Source: an uncultured Clostridia bacterium (GTDB lineage: Bacteria; Bacillota; Clostridia; Lachnospirales; Lachnospiraceae). Taken from it: a DNA stretch of 64,000 nucleotides. Below the pieces are notes generated by a model. The model saw nothing but the letters and a program-made list of their open reading frames with translations. It did no database searches and was not told the origin of the DNA. Below, one piece after another: positions 15,037 through 23,320 of this stretch (the first letter of the stretch is position 1; each line of letters starts with the position of its first letter). A program made the translations under genes and the position numbers. The stretch lies in assembly GCA_937895705.1 (NCBI GenBank), contig CALBKM010000025.1, positions 23,185 through 87,184 on the forward strand. The letters are read 5' to 3'.

Positions 15037-15942
15037 CTAACACAATTCATACGCAGTTTTCATATTCGTAATAAGCTGTTCGCTTTCTTCAAGGCTTTCT
15101 CCGTTCGCAAGTTCTTCTCTGAAAAGCCAAATGACCGTTTCAATATACAAACAGCGCAGTAAAGTCTCCCTGGGAATACCAACGTTTTCACCAAGTTTTT
15201 TTACAAAATCAATGATTATCTCCTTTGGCTCCGAAACTAAGTCGTCTCTGAATTCATCAAGTATAAATCTCGACAAATCAAATACCGGGTCGCCTACTAC
15301 ACCTTTTGGGTCAATGACTGTATAGTTACCATTTTCATTCTTAAGTATATTTTCGTGGTGTAAATCGCCATGTAACAGAACATTGCGTGAATACTTCCTA
15401 CCTATATCTTTCAGCATACTCTCGGCACTTTCAAGATATTGACGGAGCTCTTCACAATCCTTACGATTTTTTGTTCCTTCCTTTCCCGCATCAAACCATT
15501 CGGTATATGTAGGGAATGTACTGTCCGGCACGTCAGATTTGTGTAGTACTTTAAATATGGACCCTACAATCTTTATCCGTTCCTCACGGCATGCACTTTC
15601 ATATAACGTATCCGCAGGAACAATTCGTTCCATTATATAAACCTTATCCTCAAGTGAATACTCATAAAGTTTGCAGAAATTCTCTCCTTGAAACTGTATC
15701 AATGACATGATTTCTTTTACGTCTTCATCAAACTCATTGTTAATAAGAATTTTGAGTATTACTTTCCCATACCGTTTTGAAACCGCATAGAAAATCAGAC
15801 TGTTAATAGAAAGCGATTGCTGAAATGTTATTTCGGACAATTCCCATTGCTCCTTGTATTTTTCTACAACACAAATTCGCTCGTTATATCGTTCCACACC
15901 TAACTTATTTATAAATCGTTCTGCTTGCGTATATGTCAACAA
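15037..15942 (-). CDS. Aminoglycoside/hydroxyurea antibiotic resistance kinase family protein
   Basis: 301-residue protein-kinase-like phosphotransferase. The catalytic loop LLHGDLHHENIL (HGDxHxxN) and the metal-binding VIDPKGVVGDPVFDLS follow the pattern of the APH(6)/hydroxyurea kinase branch rather than choline kinases. The likely start is TTG 15942 after GGAAGGCGGG; there is no ATG nearby. The gene is visibly AT-richer than its neighbours, which suggests acquisition. The substrate is unproven, and many homologues phosphorylate metabolites rather than drugs. It is divergent from gpmI. Confidence 0.85.
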   Translation of the reverse strand: MLTYTQAERFINKLGVERYNERICVVEKYKEQWELSEITFQQSLSINSLIFYAVSKRYGKVILKILINNEFDEDVKEIMSLIQFQGENFCKLYEYSLEDKVYIMERIVPADTLYESACREERIKIVGSIFKVLHKSDVPDSTFPTYTEWFDAGKEGTKNRKDCEELRQYLESAESMLKDIGRKYSRNVLLHGDLHHENILKNENGNYTVIDPKGVVGDPVFDLSRFILDEFRDDLVSEPKEIIIDFVKKLGENVGIPRETLLRCLYIETVIWLFREELANGESLEESEQLITNMKTAYELC

Positions 15943-16025
15943 ATCAATCCCGCCTTCCTAAGTATAATGCCATAATTATACAAGGATGCCAAAACAAATG
16001 CAAGTGAAAACTTCCAACTCCCCCA

Positions 16026-16054
16026 TTGTCTTCTCCCCGATTTCATTGTATAAT
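16026..16054 (+). promoter_or_regulatory. Sigma-A promoter of gpmI
   Basis: TTGTCT (16026-16031) and TATAAT (16049-16054) with a 17-base spacer, 33 bases before the gpmI start codon. Confidence 0.8.
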
Positions 16055-16086
16055 CCAAGTGTAGAAAAATATGGAGGTTGCAAAAG

Positions 16087-17655
16087 ATGAACAAAAAAGT
16101 TTTATTGGTTGTTATGGACGGTATCGGGTTCAGCAAGTCCGGTATCGGTGACGCTGTTGCAAAGGCGAATACTCCGGTGCTGGATAAGCTACTTGCAGAA
16201 TGCCCGAATACAAGACTGAATGCACACGGTGTTGCTGTGGGACTTCCTTCCGACGATGATATGGGCAACAGTGAGGTTGGACATAACGCGCTAGGTTGCG
16301 GCCAAATTTATTCTCAGGGTGCAAAGCTGGTAAACGAGTCTATTGAGAGCGGAAAGATGTACACCTCTACAGCATGGAACGAAGTGATTGATAACTGCAA
16401 AACAAATAACTCCACACTGCATTTCATCGGTCTGCTTTCCGATGGTAATGTTCACTCTAACATCTCCCACCTGATTTCCATGCTGAAAGAGGCAAAAAAA
16501 GCAGGCGTTCACAAGGTTCGTATTCATGTACTTCTTGACGGTCGTGATGTTCCTGCAACAAGTGCTCATATCTATATAGAGCAACTGGAAAATGTTCTCG
16601 CCGAGTTAAATGATAACGTTTTTGACGCTAAGATAGCAAGCGGTGGTGGTCGTATGAATATCACAATGGACCGTTATGAAGCAAACTGGGATATGGTAAA
16701 GCGTGGCTGGGATACCCATGTTCTCGGTCTGGGCCGTCAGTTCGACAATGCCCTTGCTGCCATTGAAACCTATCGTAACGAATTGAATGTAATCGATCAG
16801 GATTTGCCTGCTTTTGTCATTGCAAAAGACGGTGAACCGGTTGGCAAAATTGTAGATAAAGACAGTGTCATTCTTTTCAACTTCCGTGGTGACCGCGCGT
16901 TAGAGCTTTCCATGGCTTTTGATAATGAAACCTTTACTGCTTTTGACCGAGGCTCCCGTCCGGATGTAGTATACGCTGGTATGCTCCAATACGACGGTGA
17001 CCTTAACCTTCCTAAGAGATATCTTGTTAACCCGCCGGATATCAAACATACACTTTCCGAGCTCCTTGTCAGCCACAAGCTCAATCAGTATGCAGTATCC
17101 GAAACCCAGAAATACGGTCATGTCACTTATTTCTGGAACGGTAACAAGAGCGAGAAGTTCAGTGAAGAACTGGAAACATTCAAAGAAATCCCGTCCGATA
17201 AAGTATCCTTTGATGAGCGTCCTTGGATGAAATCCGCAGAGATTACAGATGATTTAATCGAAGCCATCAAGTCAGAAAAATATGACTTCATCCGTTGCAA
17301 CTTCCCGAATGGCGACATGGTAGGTCACACAGGCAACATGGATGCGGTTATCACCTCTGTAGAAGCTGTGGACCTTGCTCTCGCAAGACTTCTGAAAGTT
17401 GTTGACGAATACAACATTACCCTGCTTGTCACCGCCGACCACGGTAACGCAGACGAAATGCTTGAGAAGAACAAAAAGGGCGAACTTCAAGTTCGTACCG
17501 CCCATTCCCTGAATCAGGTTCCTTTTATCATTTATGATAAAAATACAAAATATACCATCAAGGAAGGCAACTTCGGTCTTGCAAATGTTGCACCGACGGT
17601 TGCTGCTATCTTTGGGCTTGAGGTGCCGGAATGCTGGGAAGAGGCGATGATATAA
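16087..17655 (+). CDS. gpmI: 2,3-bisphosphoglycerate-independent phosphoglycerate mutase
   Basis: Glycolytic enzyme interconverting 3- and 2-phosphoglycerate with two Mn2+, 522 residues, the normal length. ATG 16087 is preferred over TTG 16078 because GGAGG is then correctly spaced. The metal site starts at Asp11 (VVMDGIG). The phosphorylated nucleophile is Ser62 in DMGNSEVGH. C-terminal metal ligands are in TADHGNADEM and RTAHSLNQVPF. A promoter and terminator flank it, so it forms its own unit on the plus strand, away from the usual gapA-pgk-tpi cluster. Its codon use is distinct from its neighbours, as expected for a highly expressed gene. Confidence 0.97.
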   Translation: MNKKVLLVVMDGIGFSKSGIGDAVAKANTPVLDKLLAECPNTRLNAHGVAVGLPSDDDMGNSEVGHNALGCGQIYSQGAKLVNESIESGKMYTSTAWNEVIDNCKTNNSTLHFIGLLSDGNVHSNISHLISMLKEAKKAGVHKVRIHVLLDGRDVPATSAHIYIEQLENVLAELNDNVFDAKIASGGGRMNITMDRYEANWDMVKRGWDTHVLGLGRQFDNALAAIETYRNELNVIDQDLPAFVIAKDGEPVGKIVDKDSVILFNFRGDRALELSMAFDNETFTAFDRGSRPDVVYAGMLQYDGDLNLPKRYLVNPPDIKHTLSELLVSHKLNQYAVSETQKYGHVTYFWNGNKSEKFSEELETFKEIPSDKVSFDERPWMKSAEITDDLIEAIKSEKYDFIRCNFPNGDMVGHTGNMDAVITSVEAVDLALARLLKVVDEYNITLLVTADHGNADEMLEKNKKGELQVRTAHSLNQVPFIIYDKNTKYTIKEGNFGLANVAPTVAAIFGLEVPECWEEAMI

Positions 17656-17674
17656 AAATGTGGCAATATGCGAA

Positions 17675-17712
17675 AAAGGTACTTCCTGCGATGGGAAGTA
17701 CCTTTGACTTTT
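17675..17712 (+). terminator. Terminator of gpmI
   Basis: Perfect 12-bp stem 17675-17686/17694-17705 (AAAGGTACTTCC arms) with a 7-base loop, followed by GACTTTT. Confidence 0.9.
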
Positions 17713-17730
17713 AGGACACCCTCACGTTTT

Positions 17731-17949
17731 TTACTTTGTCGCGACTATCTCATACTGAGGATTACGAAGAGACCTACATTCTTTTTTAAATGAGCTCACA
17801 ACAGTATCCAACTTCGTCTTGTAGCCATCTGTCTCTTCAAATACAAATACCTTACTATACTTTATTCCATCTAGACAAAATAACCCTACATCATCCATCC
17901 TCCTTCCATTACGCAGAATGTTCTCTCTTGCTATTATTTGCACAACCAT
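17731..17949 (-). CDS. Small hypothetical protein
   Basis: 72-residue soluble protein from ATG 17949, preceded by AGAAAGGAGC. No signal peptide or membrane segment. It has an alternating strand-like pattern (VGLFCLDGIKYSKVFVFEETDG) and a Lys-rich helix-like stretch (TVVSSFKKECRSL). I recognise no family. The good ribosome site and ordinary composition make it more likely real than not. Confidence 0.55.
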   Translation of the reverse strand: MVVQIIARENILRNGRRMDDVGLFCLDGIKYSKVFVFEETDGYKTKLDTVVSSFKKECRSLRNPQYEIVATK

Positions 17950-18194
17950 AATTATGCTCCTTTCTATTTTTTCTCCATAATAACATCTTCCTTTACAGTT
18001 CTCTAACCCACGAAAAAAATTATTTAAAAATTTTTCCTATTTTCCGAGGTGTCCCAGAGGTGCCCAAATCACCGTCCCATTTTCCTCTATTTTCTCTTAC
18101 TTTCCTCTACCCCACCAAGTAAAAAAATTACACTTTGTCCTATAACTTCGGACACCTTTTGGGCACTTCTTGCTTTCTTCGACGATGTCCTTGA

Positions 18195-18227
18195 CAAAAA
18201 AAGTGCCAATCCACTGGGATTGACACT
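18195..18227 (-). terminator. Terminator of tRNA-Ser
   Basis: 11-bp stem with one mismatch (18202-18212/18217-18227) and a run of seven T on the minus strand, 13 bases after the tRNA 3' end. Confidence 0.85.
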
Positions 18228-18239
18228 AATGTTTTAAAG

Positions 18240-18325
18240 CGGAGACGGAGGGATTCGAACCCTCGTGCCCTTGCAGGCAAACTGATTTCGAGTCAGTCTC
18301 GTTACGGCCTCTTCGATACGTCTCC
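18240..18325 (-). tRNA. tRNA-Ser (anticodon CGA)
   Basis: 86-nt class II tRNA. The acceptor arms GGAGACG and CGTCTCC pair. The anticodon stem-loop ACTGA-CTCGAAA-TCAGT gives anticodon CGA (codon UCG). There is a long variable arm and a T-loop GGTTCGAATCC. The discriminator is G and CCA is not encoded. Confidence 0.97.
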
Positions 18326-18364
18326 GTATATTTATGGTAACAGCGGTAGCTGTAATACCCTTTG

Positions 18365-19342
18365 TTATGCGCCGACGGCGGTGAGCAAGAAAAGCTCTAC
18401 TGCAATGCGCTCGTCGATGCGTCCGGTTTTGATTTGCTCCTCAAGCTCTGTTCCGTAGGTAATCAGATGCAGGAGCTGCGCTTTTGTAAAGTTCTTTGCC
18501 TGGGACAGGCATTTGCCCACCGCAAAAGGCGGCATTCCGGCTTTGGATGCGATGGCGGAACGATCCAGTCCCTGTCGATTCATTTCCGCTGCCTGCAATA
18601 TCATATTGCACTGACGCACCATAAGGTACAGTACCGTCATAGGCTTTTCCCTCACGGAAAGCAGGTCGTGGTAAAGCTCTAAGGCAAGCTTTTTATTCCT
18701 TGCTCCCAAGGCGTCTGTCATGGCAAATATCTTTCCGGAAATCTGTTCCGTGGTCACCGTCAGAATGTCTTCCTTCGTCACCACTTCCCGGTCACCGATG
18801 TAGCAAACCAGCTTTTCGATTTCGGTCTCGATGTTCTCCATGTCGGTACCGATGCGTTCCAACAGTACACGCAAATCGTCCCTGTTGATTTTCTTGCCGT
18901 CTTTGTTTAACAGCTGGGCAACCCAAACGCTTAAGTCGCCCTCGCCAAGACCGTTCATCTCGCAGACATAACCGCAATCCTTCACAGCCTTAAACATCCG
19001 GCTTCGTTTGTCCACCTCGGACTCGTTAAATATCAGTACCGCAGTGTCCGGAAGGTTCCCTATCTCATCTGCAAAATCACACGCATTCTTAAACGCTCCG
19101 GTATTCTCCAGAACAATCACGCGGTGCTCCGCAAAGAAAGGCAAGGTCTCCGCCAGATTCCGAACCTCATTCCAGTCGGTATCTTTGCCGGAGAACACGG
19201 ACAGATTCATCTCGTCTCCCCCGCCAAGGGCTCCTGCCTTTAACTTGGAAGTATAGAGGCGGCGCAGATACATCTCCGTCCCGTAAAGCAGGTATACGGT
19301 CTTGTACTGCCCGGTTTTGATATGCTCCTTAATTCCCTTCAT
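18365..19342 (-). CDS. holA: DNA polymerase III delta subunit (clamp-loader)
   Basis: 325 residues from ATG 19342 (AAAGGAG upstream), the normal length of HolA. The N-terminal AAA+-like domain begins HIKTGQYKTVYLLYGTEMYLRR, the family's 'YLLYGxE' pattern with no functional Walker A, as expected for delta. The DLSVWVAQLLNKDGKKI, GTDMENIETEIEKLVCYIGD and VTTEQISGKIFAMTDALGARN stretches are typical of the middle and C-terminal domains. It opens the beta clamp in the replication clamp loader. Confidence 0.93.
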   Translation of the reverse strand: MKGIKEHIKTGQYKTVYLLYGTEMYLRRLYTSKLKAGALGGGDEMNLSVFSGKDTDWNEVRNLAETLPFFAEHRVIVLENTGAFKNACDFADEIGNLPDTAVLIFNESEVDKRSRMFKAVKDCGYVCEMNGLGEGDLSVWVAQLLNKDGKKINRDDLRVLLERIGTDMENIETEIEKLVCYIGDREVVTKEDILTVTTEQISGKIFAMTDALGARNKKLALELYHDLLSVREKPMTVLYLMVRQCNMILQAAEMNRQGLDRSAIASKAGMPPFAVGKCLSQAKNFTKAQLLHLITYGTELEEQIKTGRIDERIAVELFLLTAVGA

Positions 19343-19453
19343 AGGCACTCCTTTAACATGGTACACCACAAACGAAACGGTACATTTAACATACTCACTT
19401 ATTGTACATGAAAGCGACGAAAATGGCAAGAGGAAATTTACTATTTTTCATGT

Positions 19454-19978
19454 CTATCTCCAACAATTTCCGCACTTTCTCTTATCAAGACTCCGCTTGA
19501 TTTTTATAGAATATGCTTCCGCTTCCTCATAGGTCGGGAAATAGACCGGAGCCGTCATGGCATTCTTACCGTCACCGGTTGCGGGACAGTCTCCGGTTTT
19601 ATGTATTTTACCGTTCTTACTATTCACCGCATACGCATCTCTTTCCACCACATTCCGGTCAATCACCGGTGCAACTGTCGAAGTCGGCTTTGATATAGCT
19701 GTTGGTCTTGGAGCCGCGGTCGGCGTCGGGGTTAAGGTCGGCGTCAGGGTTAGGGGCAGCGTCGGGGTTGCAGTCGCCTCCGGTTCTTCTGTCACTTCCG
19801 GATCCTCTGTAAGCTCCGGTACCTCTGTTTCTTCCGGTTCTATGCTCTCCGTTACTCCTACATTACCCCGTTCTCCTACACCCAATTCCTCCTGACTACT
19901 GCTGACAGGCATAGTCCCACAGCCTGTCGTAATACACAATGTTAATGCAAATAAAAGACAAAATACCGGTTTCTTCAT
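19454..19978 (-). CDS. Lipoprotein with Thr/Pro/Glu linker and C-terminal Cys/His domain
   Basis: 174 residues from ATG 19978, the better spaced of two close ATGs. Signal peptide with lipobox LCITTGC (lipid-modified Cys near 20). A low-complexity linker of about 75 residues rich in E, T, V and P follows, ending in (TP)-repeats. The C-terminal 55 residues carry KIHKTGDCPAT and, at the end, KCGNCWR. This His/Cys arrangement recalls the small Ada-like metal-binding module that follows nucleases and lipoproteins (H-x3-C with a final CxxC). It is an outer-surface anchored protein of unknown role. Confidence 0.75.
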   Translation of the reverse strand: MKKPVFCLLFALTLCITTGCGTMPVSSSQEELGVGERGNVGVTESIEPEETEVPELTEDPEVTEEPEATATPTLPLTLTPTLTPTPTAAPRPTAISKPTSTVAPVIDRNVVERDAYAVNSKNGKIHKTGDCPATGDGKNAMTAPVYFPTYEEAEAYSIKIKRSLDKRKCGNCWR

Positions 19979-20057
19979 CAGCATTCTCCTCTTCCGGTTT
20001 ATATCAATTAGTATATACTATAATTTAAATGCTGTCAAACCTCTCTCATTCCTTTTG

Positions 20058-20086
20058 TTTACATTCAACACACTCTATGCTACAAT
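20058..20086 (+). promoter_or_regulatory. Sigma-A promoter
   Basis: TTTACA (20058-20063) and TACAAT (20081-20086), 17-base spacer, 42 bases upstream of the ATG at 20128. Confidence 0.7.
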
Positions 20087-20127
20087 AAAGAAAGCGTATT
20101 ACATTCACGTCGAAGGGAGAACTTTTT

Positions 20128-20484
20128 ATGAGAACCACCGTTAAAACCCCAATGAAAACCAACGACTACCGGGCGGTCGTTTCTACCATTGATGAACTCT
20201 TAGAATCACATGGGTATACCATGCTGGAACTGCCTCATATTACTGTATGGCATAAAAGAAAGAAATATTTTTCCGTATCGTTTCGCGACAATGCCGCATT
20301 CCTTCAAGGATGGCTGGAAATACTTCCGAGAACCGCGGATGGCGAACCGGTCCGGTCTTATTCTTACTCCAACAAGCATTTGGAAGAAGTCTCCCTGCAT
20401 TCTCTCCGAAACGGCTTCACAAAAAAGAAGCAGTTAAAGCTTCTCTCTACCCTGGAAACGGCAATCTCGGAAAAGAAGCTGTAA
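20128..20484 (+). CDS. Hypothetical protein
   Basis: 118-residue soluble, basic protein with its own promoter and a ribosome site (GAAGGGAGA). It has an alpha/beta pattern with aromatic strands (PHITVWHKRKKYFSVSF) and a Lys-rich helix (FTKKKQLKLLSTLETAISEKK). I recognise no family. It is convergent with the YolD-like gene, whose stop is only a few bases away. Confidence 0.65.
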   Translation: MRTTVKTPMKTNDYRAVVSTIDELLESHGYTMLELPHITVWHKRKKYFSVSFRDNAAFLQGWLEILPRTADGEPVRSYSYSNKHLEEVSLHSLRNGFTKKKQLKLLSTLETAISEKKL

Positions 20485-20487
20485 CAA

Positions 20488-20895
20488 TTATGTCAATTCG
20501 ATAATTGTTCCCAGCCCAATCCTTCTCCCATCCGTGAACACCAGCTCTCCGACATACTCATCCACCTTCTTTACCTTTCCGGTCACCGTCTCATAGACCC
20601 CGCCGGCCTTCTTTTCATCCGGCCGAAAGTACGTCACGGACACCTCCGGATGCTCCGCCAAATGCTCCTGCAACTGCCGCAAACGGATGTCTAACAACTC
20701 CTTGCTGTCTTCGTCAAGCTCGATTTCCGCCTCCGTCAATCTGGCGGTTTCTTTTATCGCTGCTTCGTGTCCGGTCAGGGCCGCAAAGGGTGCAAACTGT
20801 GCCGCACGGTCAAACAGAGGCATCGGCGGATGCTTCCGTGATACATGGTGCGGTAAGTCTATGATATCGTCATACCGATGCTCGTCGTATCTCAT
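20488..20895 (-). CDS. YolD-like family protein (partner of Y-family polymerase)
   Basis: 135 residues; AAGGAGG precedes ATG 20895. The conserved centre DLPHHVSRKHPPMPLFDRAAQFAPFAAL (short form: RAAQFAPFAAL) is typical of YolD-like proteins found beside DinB/UmuC polymerases in Firmicutes. Residues 75-135 form a likely beta-barrel (VYETVTGKVKKVDEYVGELVF), as in the YolD domain. It is downstream of the Y-family polymerase gene in the same SOS-controlled transcript. By analogy with UmuD it may modulate the polymerase, which is inference. Confidence 0.82.
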   Translation of the reverse strand: MRYDEHRYDDIIDLPHHVSRKHPPMPLFDRAAQFAPFAALTGHEAAIKETARLTEAEIELDEDSKELLDIRLRQLQEHLAEHPEVSVTYFRPDEKKAGGVYETVTGKVKKVDEYVGELVFTDGRRIGLGTIIELT

Positions 20896-20980
20896 CCCGA
20901 TGTCCTCCTTTCCTTGGGCCTACTCTCTCGTTATCTGTGCCCCCAATTCTCCGTCGTTTGCACGACTCCCTCACCAAACG

Positions 20981-22498
20981 CTACGCCTTATGCCCTCCGA
21001 TCTGCTTATTCCGTTCCACGGTCATGGCCCCCTCCTGCAGGTTCATGCCCTTTATCATGGCATTTTTACCAAACTTTTTCTTTACGGAAAGCATGGCTTC
21101 CTGGAGCTTCCGTTCCTTTTCACGCTCTTCCCGTTCCGCCGCCTGTTCCTTCTGCTGCGCCGCATAATCCGTAAACAAACTAAGCTGCTCGAACTCGGCC
21201 TTCTCCTCCACAGTGCTTTCCTCCACCAAATGGTTCGCCACCACCGTAATCCTGCGCACCAACAGCGACCGATTCACTATCTCATCATACAGCTCCATCA
21301 CCTTATCAATAATCAACTTTGTCGAGGAAGTCTGCTGCCCCAGATTCACCGTGCCGTGGGCGTGCTTCGGCACCCGTCTGCCGTACCCGTCCACGGTCAC
21401 CTCTCCGGTGTAATGAATATCCGATCGAGTTAGGTTCTCGATATCATATCCCACCGTTAACACAATCTGATCCGTCACCAGCTTCTTTTCCACCAAATCA
21501 AGCACCAGAAGGTCCGTCATTTCCCGCACAATAAGCTTCCCTTTTTCAAACTCATAAGGCTCCTGCAGCACCTGCCCGGAGCTAACGCTGTTCACCTCCG
21601 GCTTGTAGGCCTTTATCATCTCAATGGTCGTGGGTTCGTACCCCCACGCATGGTCTATGAGCAGCTCCGCATTGACACCGAACAATTTATAAAGCAAATC
21701 CTCGTTGTAAAACTCTCCCGGTCCGCCCAGAGAACACCGGGCAATGTCGCCCATGGTATAAAGTCCAACTTCCTCCAGCTTCTTTTGATAGCCGCGGCCC
21801 ACACGCCAAAAAGCAGTCAACGGCCGATGAGTCCAAAGAAGTCTCCGGTAGCTCATCTCATCCAGCTCTGCAATCCGCACTCCGTCCGCATCCGGCGTCA
21901 CCCTTTTTGCCATAATGTCCATGGCTACCTTACAAAGATACAAATTCGTCCCGATGCCTGCCGTGGCGGTAATTCCGGTTTCCGACAGCACATTTTTAAT
22001 CATCTTTGCCGCCAATTCCTTCGGCGTCAGTTCGTAGGTGTTCAAATACTGCGTCACATCAAGAAACACTTCGTCGATGGAATACACATGAATGTCCTCC
22101 GGTGCCACATACTGCAAATACACGTTGTAAATCCGAGTGCTGTACTCCAAATACAACGCCATCCGGGGCGGTGCCGTAATATAAGAAACCTCGAGTTCCG
22201 GATGGGTATCCAGTTCTCCCGAGAAATGTGACTTTCCGGATAATCTTCTCTCCGGAGCCTTGATGCTCCTCTCTGCGTTTACTTCCTTTACCTTTTGTAC
22301 CACTTCAAACAGTCGCGCCCGCCCCGGAATACCGTACCGCTTTAAGGACGGCGAAACCGCCAGACAAATAGTCTTCTCCGTCCGCGCGGAATCCGCTACC
22401 ACAAGGTTCGTCGTCAGCGGGTCTAAGCCCCGCTCAATACACTCCACGGAGGCATAGAAGGACTTTAAGTCGATGGCGATGTAAGTTCGATTTTCCAT
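20981..22498 (-). CDS. Y-family DNA polymerase (UmuC/DinB-like), SOS-induced
   Basis: Translesion DNA polymerase, 505 residues from ATG 22498 (GAGGAGG upstream). The palm begins IAIDLKSFYASVECIERG (first catalytic Asp; YASVE steric gate region). The second catalytic motif is YSIDEVFLDV. The helix-hairpin-helix region (TAFWRVGRGYQKKLEEVGLYTMGDIA) and a little-finger domain follow. The C-terminal 60 residues are a charged helix, with EFEQLSLFTDY as a probable beta-clamp-binding motif (QLSLF). It lengthens the usual DinB (about 350-420) and resembles the UvrX/UmuC group of Firmicutes. A LexA box lies upstream and YolD downstream. Confidence 0.93.
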   Translation of the reverse strand: MENRTYIAIDLKSFYASVECIERGLDPLTTNLVVADSARTEKTICLAVSPSLKRYGIPGRARLFEVVQKVKEVNAERSIKAPERRLSGKSHFSGELDTHPELEVSYITAPPRMALYLEYSTRIYNVYLQYVAPEDIHVYSIDEVFLDVTQYLNTYELTPKELAAKMIKNVLSETGITATAGIGTNLYLCKVAMDIMAKRVTPDADGVRIAELDEMSYRRLLWTHRPLTAFWRVGRGYQKKLEEVGLYTMGDIARCSLGGPGEFYNEDLLYKLFGVNAELLIDHAWGYEPTTIEMIKAYKPEVNSVSSGQVLQEPYEFEKGKLIVREMTDLLVLDLVEKKLVTDQIVLTVGYDIENLTRSDIHYTGEVTVDGYGRRVPKHAHGTVNLGQQTSSTKLIIDKVMELYDEIVNRSLLVRRITVVANHLVEESTVEEKAEFEQLSLFTDYAAQQKEQAAEREEREKERKLQEAMLSVKKKFGKNAMIKGMNLQEGAMTVERNKQIGGHKA

Positions 22499-22539
22499 AG
22501 TATGCCTCCTCGTGGTTATTGTCTCGTTCTTCACTTTTT

Positions 22540-22581
22540 AGTATACAACTTCTTTTCCGAATACGCAAGAACTTTTGTTCG
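22540..22581 (-). promoter_or_regulatory. LexA (SOS) box and promoter of the Y-family polymerase operon
   Basis: CGAACAAAAGTTC (22569-22581, minus strand) fits the Firmicute LexA/DinR core GAAC-N4-GTTC. It directly abuts the -35 TTGCGT (22563-22568). TATACT (22540-22545) follows after 17 bases. LexA bound here would occlude the promoter until DNA damage. Confidence 0.85.
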
Positions 22582-22631
22582 ACCATTCTATGTGACTTAT
22601 TTCCTATATCGGCAATCTTTCCCTTTTCGGC

Positions 22632-23090
22632 CTATTCTCCCGCATACGCCTCCACAATCGGAATATGTGTCGCCGCAACCTTCACTCCCTTCAATTCCTC
22701 CTTGCTAAAAAAACGCAACTCCCGCGACTCCTCGCTACACACCAATTCCGGCTGTTCCGCTAATCTCACGCGATATACCACCGTAATAATCCGCCATACA
22801 TTTCCGTCCGGATAACTTGCGATGCGAGATGGTTCATCATAAATTTGATAAAGTTCTAACCGTTCTTCCTTTAACTCCAGTCCTGTTTCTTCAAATACCT
22901 CTCGTATGGCTCCTTCCACCAATCGCTCCTCGACTTTTAGTCCCCCGCCGATTACTGCCCAAGTATCACTGTCTGCCCGATGTTCCAACAGCAGCCGTCC
23001 GTCGCATTCCAGCAAAATGCAGGTTCCGATACGATTTCCTTTCGGTTTTGGTGCATCTTTGTCTCTGTAATAAAATTGTGCTTGTGGCAT
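22632..23090 (-). CDS. Nudix hydrolase
   Basis: 152-residue Nudix protein; GGAGG precedes ATG 23090. The Nudix box GX5EX7REUXEEXGU is present as GGGLKVEERLVEGAIREVF then EETGLEL, giving the metal-binding glutamates. It cleaves a nucleoside-diphosphate-linked substrate that sequence alone does not reveal. The N-terminus (MPQAQFYYRDKDAPKPKGNRIG) is typical of small ADP-ribose/NTP-pyrophosphatase-like members in clostridia. It is divergent from the MCP gene. Confidence 0.93.
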   Translation of the reverse strand: MPQAQFYYRDKDAPKPKGNRIGTCILLECDGRLLLEHRADSDTWAVIGGGLKVEERLVEGAIREVFEETGLELKEERLELYQIYDEPSRIASYPDGNVWRIITVVYRVRLAEQPELVCSEESRELRFFSKEELKGVKVAATHIPIVEAYAGE

Positions 23091-23203
23091 TACGTATCCT
23101 CCGTTTCACTTTCCATTTAACAACATCATACAACCTTCCCCCAAGGACAAGTCAATCCCTCTTGCATAGGACTAATTACCTATGCTATTGTCAGATAACA
23201 ACA

Positions 23204-23232
23204 TTGTTCAAACCAATATTTCGTGCTATAAT
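23204..23232 (+). promoter_or_regulatory. Sigma-A promoter of the MCP gene
   Basis: TTGTTC (23204-23209) and TATAAT (23227-23232) with a 17-base spacer, leaving a 5' leader of about 80 bases. No SigD motif was seen here. Confidence 0.75.
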
Positions 23233-23320
23233 AAGAATATAATCATTTCCCTTAGTGCAATTTCTGTTTTGCTGTATATTTATTCAGACTACAGATAACT
23301 AAGAGAGGAAGGAGTACAGT

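Noticed and set aside
18049..18237. 62-codon plus-strand ORF, possible integrase remnant
   Set aside because: No recognisable integrase motif; the end of the ORF is the tRNA terminator hairpin. Not counted as a pseudogene.
19680..19790. Short tandem DNA repeat
   Set aside because: The repeats encode the Thr/Pro linker of a lipoprotein; low-complexity coding sequence, not a regulatory array.
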